The notes beneath the pieces were generated by a model. It was not told the DNA's origin. It searched no databases and saw only the letters and a program-made list of their open reading frames with translations. The position numbers were made by a program, and so were the translations under genes. A DNA stretch of 64,000 bases from Hornefia butyriciproducens (GTDB lineage: Bacteria; Bacillota; Clostridia; Peptostreptococcales; Anaerovoracaceae): positions 124,001 to 188,000 of the forward strand of contig NZ_VUMZ01000001.1 in assembly GCF_009695915.1 (NCBI RefSeq). The letters run 5' to 3'. Positions 44,967 through 55,190 of this stretch are shown here, piece after piece; position 1 is the first letter of the stretch, and each line of letters starts with the position of its first letter.

Positions 44967-45346
44967 AGTTAATCGGAAGTGATTAAAAAAATTTAACAGC
45001 CCTCTCCGTTTTTCGAAGTATACTGGCGCCCCCGGGTGCCAGCCTTCAAAAACTTCATGCAGTTGCCTGTGGTCTCCGGCCGTTCATCCGACGCGCCGGA
45101 GCCGCGGCAAGTGCACTATAGACTGTTATCATCGGAAGCATTTGCTTCCTTCATGATAAAACGACACGAAAATGCCATAATAAGTCGTTCTATGCGCAGT
45201 TGTTCTGATGAGGTACTTTCGGCAATATGCCGGCACATTTAGATACTCCTGAATAGTTGATTTGATTGATTATACAAACTACCTTCCTCATCAGACAATT
45301 GGCGGTAGAGAAAACCACACACGCTGCAGCGTGTTTCTTTTTTTTT
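44967..45346 (+). ncRNA. Candidate structured non-coding RNA, about 380 nt
   Basis: The segment starts just after a good promoter and ends at a strong intrinsic terminator. It holds many stems: TTAATC/GATTAA at 44969-44986; TGGCGCCC/GGGTGCCA near 45025; a 14-bp composite hairpin TTATCAT-GGAAGCA/TGCTTCC-ATGATAA at 45126-45159; CGGCA/TGCCG near 45220; and a long-range CTGATGAGG/CCTCATCAG pairing. I find no start codon with a ribosome-binding site. It does not show the conserved cores of tmRNA, RNase P RNA or SRP RNA. The class is unknown, and expression is inferred only from the flanking signals. Confidence 0.5.
45319..45346 (+). terminator. Strong intrinsic terminator ending the candidate RNA
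   Basis: The palindrome ACACGCTGCAGCGTGT (45319-45334) is followed by TTTCTTTTTTTT on the plus strand. Confidence 0.85.
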
Positions 45347-45360
45347 ACTGAAAGATATCC

Positions 45361-45580
45361 GTCTGCCCGGGAAGTCCGGTCTCCGCAAGGCCTGATCGTC
45401 TGCAGTCTGCCGAGTCTGCTGTACCTGCCGCGTCTGCGAGTCTGCCCCCCCTCTTGCCCCCGTCCTGACGATCGGCGTGCGCAGCGAATCCGGAGTCATG
45501 GCAGGACGCCCCATATATGCAAAGAGCGCCGGCGGGGAAACATTCTCACGAACATACCCCGTACAGCGCTCTTCTTTTGA
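45361..45580. other. Gene-free segment with GTCTGC repeats and a large hairpin
   Basis: GTCTGC occurs six times between 45361 and 45445 (45361, 45398, 45405, 45414, 45432, 45440). A large hairpin then spans 45523-45573: AGAGCGC and GCGCTCT form the base, and CGGGG/CCCCG extends it around a 19-base loop. TCTTTTG follows on the plus strand, so it could act as a terminator. Between 45580 and 45747 I see nothing else that I can support. Confidence 0.45.
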
Positions 45581-45747
45581 AGGATTTGTTTTATCTTTCA
45601 CCGCTGGTGCGGAATCAGGCGTCATCATATGCTCTCTGACTCACTTATATTCTATTCAGATAATTCATTAAAACTCAAAAAAACTCATGCGCGAGAAAAT
45701 TTATGTTTTTTTCGTTCTTTCACGGCACCTCATCGATTTGCAGACTG

Positions 45748-46611
45748 TCACCTGATGGAATTTCCGTAGAGAATCAGTCCCTCCATGAAATGAGAAATAC
45801 TGACCCTGCCACCGCTTTTACTTTTTCCTTCCAGGAAATCCATCTCGTCCCGCACCGACTTGAAATCAAAAACATAATTTCCGTATATCTGGAATACCTC
45901 GCTTTCATAATCAGCAAGAGCTGCGCTGGCCACATTCGTCAGTCCCTTCTTCATGGCACGGCGGATACGCTGCTCCAGGTTTTTCACAGAATCACCCCGC
46001 TCCTCCGCCACCCGGCTCAGAATTTCTTTGTCGTAGCCGCAGCCGCAGTCCCTCATACAGGCGTAGACTTCCCGGATCTCCCGGGTACCTTTTTCGCCCA
46101 GCATACCGAGCATATTGAAGATCATGTCCAGACTCTGAAGTTCCTCGTTCACCGCAGACTCCTCCGAGAGAGCATCCTCAGCGGCTTCTTTTTTGTTCCC
46201 GTCCTCACCGAAAAGCTCGCGGAGATTCTCCATGATTCTCCTCATTCTAATTTTCTCTGCCACATTCTTGAGGACTTTCTCCACCTCGGCGATATTGACT
46301 GGCTTGTGGATGAAGAACTCTACGCCCGCCTTATAGGCGTTGCCGATCATCTCTTTGTCCGTGACCTTGGAGAGCATAACAAAGGCAGAGCCGCTTCCGC
46401 GCTTCCGCAGCCGCTCCACCAGGGAAATCCCGTCCATCTCGCTCATCAGCAGATCCACAAGCACGATATCCGGTCTGTCCTCGAGAATTTCCTCCATCGC
46501 AGCCTCCGGATCCGTCGAATATCCGCACACCTCGCCGATATCACGGCTCCGTATAATGTTTGCAAGCGATTTGACCGTCGCGATATTGTCATCCACTATG
46601 TAATACTTCAT
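45748..46611 (-). CDS. Response regulator with YcbB/GlnL-type DNA-binding domain
   Basis: A 287-residue regulator. The receiver domain has Asp7/Asp8 (IVDDN), the phosphorylated Asp53 in LVDLLMSEMDG, Ser81 and Lys103 (FFIHKP). The C-terminal half, about 150-287, resembles the YcbB domain of Bacillus GlnL, with EQRIRRAMKKGLTNVASAALADYES as a likely DNA-binding helix region. It overlaps the kinase gene by four bases. In Bacillus this kind of pair controls glutamine uptake and use; no glutaminase or transporter gene is adjacent here, so the targets are unknown. Confidence 0.87.
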   Translation of the reverse strand: MKYYIVDDNIATVKSLANIIRSRDIGEVCGYSTDPEAAMEEILEDRPDIVLVDLLMSEMDGISLVERLRKRGSGSAFVMLSKVTDKEMIGNAYKAGVEFFIHKPVNIAEVEKVLKNVAEKIRMRRIMENLRELFGEDGNKKEAAEDALSEESAVNEELQSLDMIFNMLGMLGEKGTREIREVYACMRDCGCGYDKEILSRVAEERGDSVKNLEQRIRRAMKKGLTNVASAALADYESEVFQIYGNYVFDFKSVRDEMDFLEGKSKSGGRVSISHFMEGLILYGNSIR

Positions 46612-47924
46612 TGCGAGTCCTCTTCCATCTGTTTCGCCGGAATCAGCAGCGTGAATTCGGTGAACTTTCCCGGTCTGCTGTTCACAGCGATCGTTCCATG
46701 AAATACGTTTTCCACATAATCCTGAACAACGTTCAGCCCCAGTCCCCGCTGGATGTATCCCGTTTCCCGGTTGAATTTCGTAGAGTATCCGTCCAGAAAA
46801 ATCGTGTCAAGGTCCTCCTTCTCGATGCCGGGTCCGTTGTCGTAAACCGTAATGCGATAATACAGAGTTCTGTTTTCCCCGCGGACCTCTCGGGCCTCGG
46901 CACTCAGTGTCAGAATGATGCGACCCTGCTCGGTTCCGATGGCTTCCGCCGAGTTAGTCAGCAGATTCCGGATGACCGACATCATCTTGAAGCTGTCGTG
47001 CACCTTGAAATCCGCCTGACCTCGAACCATGACGGACGCATGGTATCCCCGACGCCGGATTAAATTCATAACATTGGCCTTCTCCAGCTTGCAGATTTCA
47101 CTCATCAGCATCGACTGATTTCCGATCTTGTCCAGATAATCCTCCTGAAGAACAGAAATCACGTTCTGATAATCCGCCTTGACCTCATGCGTATTCTTGG
47201 CGATTTCCAGAATCTGAGTCGTGAAACGGTGAGGAACCTCCGGATCCGCTCCGGCCTCCTTATAAAGATTATACGCCTTTTTCATGACTTCTTCCACATC
47301 TGATTCATTTTTTTCCATCAGACGCATCTCACTGTCCACAACCGAGGCCTGAGTCAATAGCCGTTTGTACACTTCATCATGTTCCCTGCGCACCAGAAAG
47401 CTGGAGTAGGACTCGATCGCCACCAGCACCACCACCACCAGTGCGGTCCTCACGAGGGCGATGATTCCCAGATAGGTCAGAATCTCCACTGTGAACAAAG
47501 GATGGCCCGCCAGGATACTCCGTATCGTCATCTCTCCCACATTACCGAAAAAGTCGCAGAACGGGATTACAAAGGTAAAGTTCCGCAGCGTCTTGGGACC
47601 GTCAATCAGAAAGCGATAGATCAGAGTGTACAGAATTCCATAGGTGAAAAAGAAACCTATGTCCGGCAGCACTGTCTCCAGTGTGTACTGCAGTCTCCCG
47701 TCCTGAATATACGTCAGAATCAGGCGGAACAGTGGCGAAAAAATTCCGGACAGCGCTGCGATATACATCGGAGACAGATCCTCATAGCAATAAATGAAAA
47801 TGCCCATAATCAGCACCGACATCGCAACGATAAAGCCCTCCGTAATAAAATTAAAACGGATCAGCGCCGCCATCGACACAAATAACGCAACCGATATTGT
47901 TTTTAAGATCTTTTCTCTGTTCAT
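46608..47924 (-). CDS. Membrane sensor histidine kinase, GlnK-like
   Basis: A 438-residue kinase. Residues about 8-175 form a five- or six-helix membrane sensor without a large external domain. A linker helix with the H-box KNTHEVKADYQN follows (His246). The HATPase domain has NLLTNSAEAI (N box), YDNGPGI (G1) and GLGLNVVQDYVEN (G2). The membrane-embedded sensor and H-box style match the GlnK/YcbA group paired with YcbB-type regulators. It is cotranscribed with the downstream regulator. Confidence 0.87.
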   Translation of the reverse strand: MNREKILKTISVALFVSMAALIRFNFITEGFIVAMSVLIMGIFIYCYEDLSPMYIAALSGIFSPLFRLILTYIQDGRLQYTLETVLPDIGFFFTYGILYTLIYRFLIDGPKTLRNFTFVIPFCDFFGNVGEMTIRSILAGHPLFTVEILTYLGIIALVRTALVVVVLVAIESYSSFLVRREHDEVYKRLLTQASVVDSEMRLMEKNESDVEEVMKKAYNLYKEAGADPEVPHRFTTQILEIAKNTHEVKADYQNVISVLQEDYLDKIGNQSMLMSEICKLEKANVMNLIRRRGYHASVMVRGQADFKVHDSFKMMSVIRNLLTNSAEAIGTEQGRIILTLSAEAREVRGENRTLYYRITVYDNGPGIEKEDLDTIFLDGYSTKFNRETGYIQRGLGLNVVQDYVENVFHGTIAVNSRPGKFTEFTLLIPAKQMEEDSQ

Positions 47925-48068
47925 AATTCTCCCACGAGCCTGTCCGAAAGGCGGTCCTCTGCGGCGGCCGGCCGGTCGTCCTCCAGCTGTCCTTCCGCTC
48001 GCCGGCCGCTCCCTGAACGCAGAAATACTCCTCAGACCCCGACTCCGGGATCCAAGGAGTGTATTCCG

Positions 48069-49697
48069 TTACCTGTACTGATTCTGAGCGCGCAGGTCTT
48101 CCCTGCAGTAAACCCGCTCCCCGCCGATATAGGTTTCTTCCACGCAGACCTCGTCGATTTTCATCGGATCCACGGTAAACAGATCGTCCGACAGCACCGC
48201 AAAATCCGCCGCATATCCGGGCTTCAGCACGCCCAGCCCGGCGAAGCCGGAAACTTCCGCTGATTCCTTTGTGTATAAAATCATCGCGGTTTCAATATCG
48301 AGCCGCTCATCCTGACCGATATCCGTCCCGTCACAGGCGTAGCGCGTCACCGCAGACTTCAGATTGGAAAACGGATCCGACGGCACGGCCCACGATGTTG
48401 CAGGCGCATCCGTGGACAGACACAGCTTCACGCCGCGATCCAGCATCGTCCTATGCGGATAGATGTGCCGAAGACGCTCCGGATCCATATTGCTCTTATA
48501 GGTCTCGATTTCACAGTACTCAAAGATGGGCTGACTGGCGAATCCGAAACCCCGCTCCGCGGCCCTTGCGACAGCCCGGTCCGACGGCTCGGTCAGATGC
48601 TCCACACGAAGACAGGGCACCTTTCCGTCGGTCCAGTCCTTCTCCGGGTAAACCCTGTCGATCACCCGGTCGATGGCTCTGCCGCCCATGGCGTGAACTG
48701 AAAGCTGACAGCCCGTCCTTTTACAGAACTCCAGCGCCCGCTCCATACTTTCGTCGGAATATACCGGGAAACCGCATTCCTCCGTTCCCAGATAAGGCTC
48801 CGAAAGCCATGCAGTCTTTCCGCTGATGCTCCCGTCGCCGATCAGCTTCAGTCCGGCAATGCGGATCTGCCGGTTCCGATCCATCAGTTCCGGCGTGATG
48901 TCGAACAAGGGGTCATCCATAAAGTAATCCCACATATAGTAGAGTGAAACTCTCTGACGGAACCCTCGCTTCACCGCCTCCTCGTAGAATTCGTAATTAC
49001 CGCCCTCGTGGAGATTCCCCATATCCGTAACGGCAACGATTCCCTGAGAGGTCAGGAGATTTCCCAGATCGATCAGCGACGCCACAGTGCTTTCCTTTGT
49101 CTCCGGCGGCATGAACGGGAGCACCAGATCCCGGGCGTTTTCCTTCAGCACACCGGTGGGTTCGCCGTGCTCGTCACGTTCGATCTCTCCGCCCTGCGGG
49201 TCAGGCGTGTCACGGGTAATTCCCGCGAGTTCGAGAGCCTTGCTGTTCACACAGCGGATATGCTCGCAGCTGCGGGTCAGGAACACCGGGAAATCCGACG
49301 ATCCCTTATCCAGATCATAGCGGTTCGGGGAACGATGCTCCGCGAATTTGCCCTCATCGTATCCCCATCCCTTGATCCAGCCACCCTCTGGCTTTTCCGA
49401 CCGTACCCGGGCGATTTCCTGAATCAGCTCCTGAATGGAATTGACTTTCGGCGGAAGGCAGGCGATCTGCCTGCTGAAATCCGCCAGCATGACCGGATGC
49501 ATATGCGCATCCACGAATCCCGGGATCACGGTTCGGCCGCCCAGGTCAATCCGGGGGTATTCCCCGGCGGGAAGATCCTTTTCTGCTCCCGCAAACAGAA
49601 TCCTGCCGCCGTCGCAGAGAAGAGCCTCCGCGTACAGAGACTCCGCTCCCGAAATATCCGAGGTGAAGATTTTTCCGTTGACAAATGCCCTTTTCAC
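48069..49697 (-). CDS. YtcJ-like amidohydrolase
   Basis: A 542-residue metal-dependent hydrolase of the amidohydrolase-3 (YtcJ) type. The N-terminal metal site is VIPGFVDAHMHP, with further ligands in SVHAMGG and RVEHL, and the late Asp in LCLSTDAPATSW. The C-terminal GLGVLKPGYAADFAVLSDDLF is the usual end of the family. The substrate is unknown; members act on amides, carbamates or cyclic imides. It starts 3 bases after ilvD and is therefore the last gene of the ilv operon, an unexpected companion for branched-chain synthesis. Confidence 0.85.
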   Translation of the reverse strand: MKRAFVNGKIFTSDISGAESLYAEALLCDGGRILFAGAEKDLPAGEYPRIDLGGRTVIPGFVDAHMHPVMLADFSRQIACLPPKVNSIQELIQEIARVRSEKPEGGWIKGWGYDEGKFAEHRSPNRYDLDKGSSDFPVFLTRSCEHIRCVNSKALELAGITRDTPDPQGGEIERDEHGEPTGVLKENARDLVLPFMPPETKESTVASLIDLGNLLTSQGIVAVTDMGNLHEGGNYEFYEEAVKRGFRQRVSLYYMWDYFMDDPLFDITPELMDRNRQIRIAGLKLIGDGSISGKTAWLSEPYLGTEECGFPVYSDESMERALEFCKRTGCQLSVHAMGGRAIDRVIDRVYPEKDWTDGKVPCLRVEHLTEPSDRAVARAAERGFGFASQPIFEYCEIETYKSNMDPERLRHIYPHRTMLDRGVKLCLSTDAPATSWAVPSDPFSNLKSAVTRYACDGTDIGQDERLDIETAMILYTKESAEVSGFAGLGVLKPGYAADFAVLSDDLFTVDPMKIDEVCVEETYIGGERVYCREDLRAQNQYR

Positions 49698-49700
49698 GAT

Positions 49701-51368
49701 TTAGTCCTCCATCATCACCGCGCCCTTGCAGCTCGGTCCAACCATCTTGGAATAGCGATAGAGCCATCCGTGCCGGATATTCGGCTCCCGCGGTGTGTAT
49801 TCCGCTCTGCGGGCGGCGAATTCCTCATCGCTGACACGGGCGTTCAGCTTTCCGTTGGGAATGTCGATCTCGATGATGTCACCTTCCCGAAGCAGACCGA
49901 TGTTTCCACCGGCTGCCGCCTCCGGGCAGACATGTCCGATAGAAGCTCCGCGGCTCGCTCCGCTGAAGCGCCCATCCGTAATCAGCGCCACCGTCTTGTC
50001 CAGCTTCATACCGGCAAGCGCACTGGTGGGATTCAGCATTTCCCGCATACCCGGGCCGCCTTTCGGCCCTTCGTAGCGGATGACGACCACGTCGCCGTCC
50101 ACAATCTTTCCTTCGTAGATGTCCTTAATCGCGTCCTCCTCACAGTCATAGACCCGCGCCGGACCCTCATGCACTAGCATTTCCGGAGCGACGGCGCTTC
50201 TCTTAACAACGCTGCCCTCCTGAGCGATATTTCCCCACATCACCGCGATACCGCCGGTTTCCGAATAGGGGTTGTCAATGGGACGAATCGCATCTGTCTT
50301 AATATAGGCGTTTCTGATATTCTCAGCCACGGTATGACCGTTTGCCGTAAGGAGATCCGTTTCAATCAGATTCTTCTTGTTCAGCTCCGCGAGTACCGCC
50401 TGCACGCCCCCCGCCTGATTCAGATCATGCATATGTGTCGGGCCTGCCGGCGCCAGGTGACAAAGATTCGGCACCTTTCCGCTCATCTCATTGAAAACCT
50501 CCATGCTGAGAGCGACTCCCGCCTCATTGGCGATCGCCAGCAGGTGGAGAACCGTATTGCTGGAACAGCCCAGAGCCATGTCGCAGGCGAGAGCGTTCCT
50601 CAGAGATTTCTCGTTGACGATCTGGCGGGCAGTAATATTCTTCTCCACCAGATTCATAATCGCCATGCCGGCGTGCTTCGCCAGCATGATACGTCCGCTG
50701 TGCACCGCGGGAATCGTTCCGTTCCCCGGAAGTGCCAGTCCGACCGCCTCGCAGAGACAGTTCATACTGTTCGCGGTGTACATGCCGCTGCAGGACCCGC
50801 AGCCCGGGCAGACATTCTGCTCGAACTCGGTCAGTCCTGCATCGTCAATGATACCGGCCTTGCGTGCCCCAACTGCTTCAAACATTTTAGATAACGAAGT
50901 TTCCACGCCGCCTACCAGGCCGCTCATCATCGGACCGCCTGAGCAGACGACAGTAGGGATGTCGATCCGGACGGCCCCCATGACCATTCCCGGAACGATT
51001 TTGTCACAATTGGGCACCAGCACCAGCCCGTCGAACTGATGGGCATTCGCCATCGTTTCGACACTATCTGCGATAAGTTCACGGCTTGCCAGGGAATACT
51101 TCATTCCCACATGACCCATGGCGATCCCGTCACAGACTCCGATTGCCGGAACCATGATGGGCGTGCCGCCGGCCATACGCACGCCGGCCTTCACAGCCTC
51201 TGTTATTTTGTCCAGGTGCATATGCCCCGGAACGATTTCACTGTGAGCCGAGACGATACCGATGAGCGGTCTCTCCAGCTCTTCCTTTGTGTAACCCATA
51301 GCGTAAAAAAGGCTTCGCATGGGAGCCTTTTCTACGCCTTTGGTTACATTATCACTTCTTCTGGTCAT
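49701..51368 (-). CDS. ilvD: Dihydroxy-acid dehydratase
   Basis: A 555-residue iron-sulfur enzyme for the third common step of valine, isoleucine and leucine synthesis. Cluster cysteines lie in [11 protein letters not shown] and [40 protein letters not shown] is the second family signature. The enzyme is normal in length. It follows ilvC by 116 bases on the same strand. Confidence 0.97.
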   Translation of the reverse strand: MTRRSDNVTKGVEKAPMRSLFYAMGYTKEELERPLIGIVSAHSEIVPGHMHLDKITEAVKAGVRMAGGTPIMVPAIGVCDGIAMGHVGMKYSLASRELIADSVETMANAHQFDGLVLVPNCDKIVPGMVMGAVRIDIPTVVCSGGPMMSGLVGGVETSLSKMFEAVGARKAGIIDDAGLTEFEQNVCPGCGSCSGMYTANSMNCLCEAVGLALPGNGTIPAVHSGRIMLAKHAGMAIMNLVEKNITARQIVNEKSLRNALACDMALGCSSNTVLHLLAIANEAGVALSMEVFNEMSGKVPNLCHLAPAGPTHMHDLNQAGGVQAVLAELNKKNLIETDLLTANGHTVAENIRNAYIKTDAIRPIDNPYSETGGIAVMWGNIAQEGSVVKRSAVAPEMLVHEGPARVYDCEEDAIKDIYEGKIVDGDVVVIRYEGPKGGPGMREMLNPTSALAGMKLDKTVALITDGRFSGASRGASIGHVCPEAAAGGNIGLLREGDIIEIDIPNGKLNARVSDEEFAARRAEYTPREPNIRHGWLYRYSKMVGPSCKGAVMMED

Positions 51369-51484
51369 AATATAACCTCTCAGTTTCTCATTTCTGTTCT
51401 CTATACTGCTTTATCTCTTTCAATGCCGATCACCTTGCCGATGCCCCTGCAGACTGCGGACCGCACGGCACTATGGCGTCTTTG

Positions 51485-53058
<1,574 letters not shown>

Positions 53059-53070
53059 CTCCGCGTCCTC

Positions 53071-54732
53071 CTATTCCACAATGATATCTTCCACAGTCTT
53101 GCCGCCCGGAATCATGGGGAGCACCCGTTCCTCCGGCTCGATTACACATTCGATCCAGGATGGTCCGTCCTGCTTCATCGCGTCTGCCATAGCCGCCTTC
53201 AGCTGTTCGATGTTCTCCGCCCGATAGCCGTGAGCGCCGAAGCCCTCCGCCACCTTGACGTAATCCGTCTTTCGATGCGGCACCGTACTGGAGTAACGTC
53301 CGCCGTAGAAAATCGTCTGCCACTGGTAAACCATACCCAACACGCTGTTATTGAAGATTACCGTGATCACCGGCAGATTTTCACTGACCGCTGTGCAGGC
53401 CTCGTTCATATTCATATGGAGGGAACCGTCGCCGGTGATGTGCACCACCCGGCAGTCCGGTTTGCCCATCTGAGCCCCGATCGCCGCACCGTAGCCAAAA
53501 CCCATCGTTCCCAGACCTCCGCTGGTCAGGAACTTTTTCGGCTTACGAAACTTCAGGTATTGAGCCGCCCACATCTGATGCTGACCGACATCGGTCACAT
53601 AGATGGTGTCATCGTCGCACATGGTGCTGATGGCCTCCAGAATCTCCTTCGGATCCATACCGTGATTCAGCGTTCTCCTGACCCGCTCCTTGGTCCGCCA
53701 TCCGCAGACGCGTTCATGCCATTCGTAATGCTGTGCCTTATCCACATATTCCAGCATCCGTTCAAGGATTTCCTTCACGTCGCCGACACAACATTTATCG
53801 ATGTGAACATTTTTGTTAATCTCGCTGGCGTCGATATCGATCTGCAGAATCCGCGCTCTTCTTCCCCATTTCTTAGGGTTCAGGGCTACCCGGTCGCTGA
53901 ACCGCGCGCCAAGTGCGATAATCAGATCCGCCTGATCGATAGCCCGATTTGCGGCCACCGTGCCGTGCATCCCCACAAGACCCAGATTGAGTTCGTTGTC
54001 GTAGCTGACAATTCCGGACGCCATCAGCGTATGCACCGCCGGGATATCCGCTCTGGAAATCAGCTCATTCACCGCCTCACAGGCGTTGGAGGAAATACAT
54101 CCTCCTCCGATGTACGCCACCGGCTTCTCTGCGTTGTTGATCAGCCGAACCGCCTCCGCCAGTTCTTCCTTTGTGGGAGAAGGCTTCGGATCCAGAGGCA
54201 GCGGCGGCTTATTGGTAAACTCAGTTTTTGCAGCCGTCACATCCTTGGTGATGTCTACCAGCACCGGTCCCTTTCTTCCGCTGTTCGCGATACGGAACGC
54301 ATTGCGGAGAGTCATCTCCAGATCATCCACATCGTTCACGAAATAATTCATCTTGGTGATCGGAATTGTAATTCCTGCGATATAAATTTCCTGAAAAGCG
54401 TCGCGTCCGATCAGACTGTTGTCCACATTCGATGTGATCGCCACCATCGGAATGCTGTCCATATACGCGGTGGCAATGCCCGTCACCAGATTCGTCGCGC
54501 CGGGCCCGCTGGTGGAAAAGACCACGCCGGTTTTGCCCGTCGCTCTGGCGTAGCCGTCCGCCGCATGGGAAGCTCCCTGCTCGTGCGCAGTCATGACGTG
54601 CCTGATGCGATCGCTGTATTTATACAGTTCATCATAGATGTTCAGAGCCGCTCCGCCCGGGTATCCGAAAACGGTATCGACCCCGTGATCCAGAAGAACC
54701 TCTGCTACTATCTGAGCCCCTGTCAGTTTCAT
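53071..54732 (-). CDS. ilvB: Acetolactate synthase large (catalytic) subunit
   Basis: A 553-residue thiamine-diphosphate enzyme. The catalytic Glu lies in TAHEQGASHAADGYARA. The FAD-binding middle domain has LGARFSDR, and the ThDP/Mg motif is GDGSLHMNMNEACTAVSEN with IFNNS. The biosynthetic (anabolic) type is indicated by the adjacent ilvN. The ATG has AGGAGAGG upstream. Confidence 0.97.
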   Translation of the reverse strand: MKLTGAQIVAEVLLDHGVDTVFGYPGGAALNIYDELYKYSDRIRHVMTAHEQGASHAADGYARATGKTGVVFSTSGPGATNLVTGIATAYMDSIPMVAITSNVDNSLIGRDAFQEIYIAGITIPITKMNYFVNDVDDLEMTLRNAFRIANSGRKGPVLVDITKDVTAAKTEFTNKPPLPLDPKPSPTKEELAEAVRLINNAEKPVAYIGGGCISSNACEAVNELISRADIPAVHTLMASGIVSYDNELNLGLVGMHGTVAANRAIDQADLIIALGARFSDRVALNPKKWGRRARILQIDIDASEINKNVHIDKCCVGDVKEILERMLEYVDKAQHYEWHERVCGWRTKERVRRTLNHGMDPKEILEAISTMCDDDTIYVTDVGQHQMWAAQYLKFRKPKKFLTSGGLGTMGFGYGAAIGAQMGKPDCRVVHITGDGSLHMNMNEACTAVSENLPVITVIFNNSVLGMVYQWQTIFYGGRYSSTVPHRKTDYVKVAEGFGAHGYRAENIEQLKAAMADAMKQDGPSWIECVIEPEERVLPMIPGGKTVEDIIVE

Positions 54733-54785
54733 ACTACCTCTCCTGATTATTCCTTAAATTCCGCCTCTCCTTGAGGCGCAACTCT

Positions 54786-54813
54786 ATTATAGAGCATCGC
54801 TAACAAATGTCAA
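54786..54813 (-). promoter_or_regulatory. Promoter of the ilvBNCD operon
   Basis: On the minus strand TTGACA (54813-54808), a 16-base spacer and TATAAT (54791-54786). The leader of about 50 bases holds one CGCCTC/GAGGCG hairpin but no T-box. Confidence 0.8.
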
Positions 54814-54885
54814 CCACTTTTTGTAATCAAACACAAAAAAATATTTCATTTTCTAATTTCATACACAATTTTCACCGATTTGCTG

Positions 54886-54914
54886 TTGACAAAGAGTTTG
54901 CTATACATTATATT
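54886..54914 (+). promoter_or_regulatory. Promoter of the leu operon
   Basis: TTGACA (54886-54891), a 17-base spacer and TATATT (54909-54914). Confidence 0.8.
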
Positions 54915-54920
54915 ATTGTT

Positions 54921-55175
54921 ACAACCAAATGTAAACAAGTTTTGCCAAGACGGGAATAAACCGGTTTCAGGTTTCTCACAGAGAGCAGCAGTACGGTGAA
55001 ATGCTGCAGAAACACGCCGGTGTCTCACCCCCGAGCATGCCAAACGAGCGGGCTGTGCGTTGATGGACGCGGCAGTCAAAAAGAGTGGTACCGCGGAAAC
55101 TTTATTATAATGAACGTTTTCGTCTCTTTACGGTTAGATCAGATGGATAATCGCAAAGAGGCGATTATTTGTATT
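54921..55175 (+). promoter_or_regulatory. Leucine T-box leader of leuA
   Basis: The T-box core AGTGGTACCGCGG lies at 55084-55096 and an AGAGAG motif followed by GCAGCA/TGCTGC sits in distal stem I. The specifier loop 3' strand, between ACCGG/CCGGT and CGGG/CCCG pairings, holds CTC (55024-55026) followed by A, a leucine codon. The terminator is CGTCTCTTT (55121-55129) with AAAGAGGCG (55155-55163) and a weak T-run. The first arm can instead pair with the AAAGAG just before the T-box core to form the antiterminator. Confidence 0.92.
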
Positions 55176-55190
55176 CAGGAGGGTTTTGAA

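Noticed and set aside
45196-45260. CTGATGAG resembling the hammerhead ribozyme core
   Set aside because: The second core element GAAA at the right place and a cleavage-site stem are missing; the motif is better explained by its long-range pairing with CCTCATCAG.
45239-45628. 129-codon minus-strand open frame
   Set aside because: Low-complexity translation, no ribosome-binding site, crosses a terminator and a large hairpin, no family resemblance.
54996-55190. N-terminal extension of LeuA
   Set aside because: The frame runs through the T-box and its terminator; the ATG at 55191 has the AGGAGGG site.
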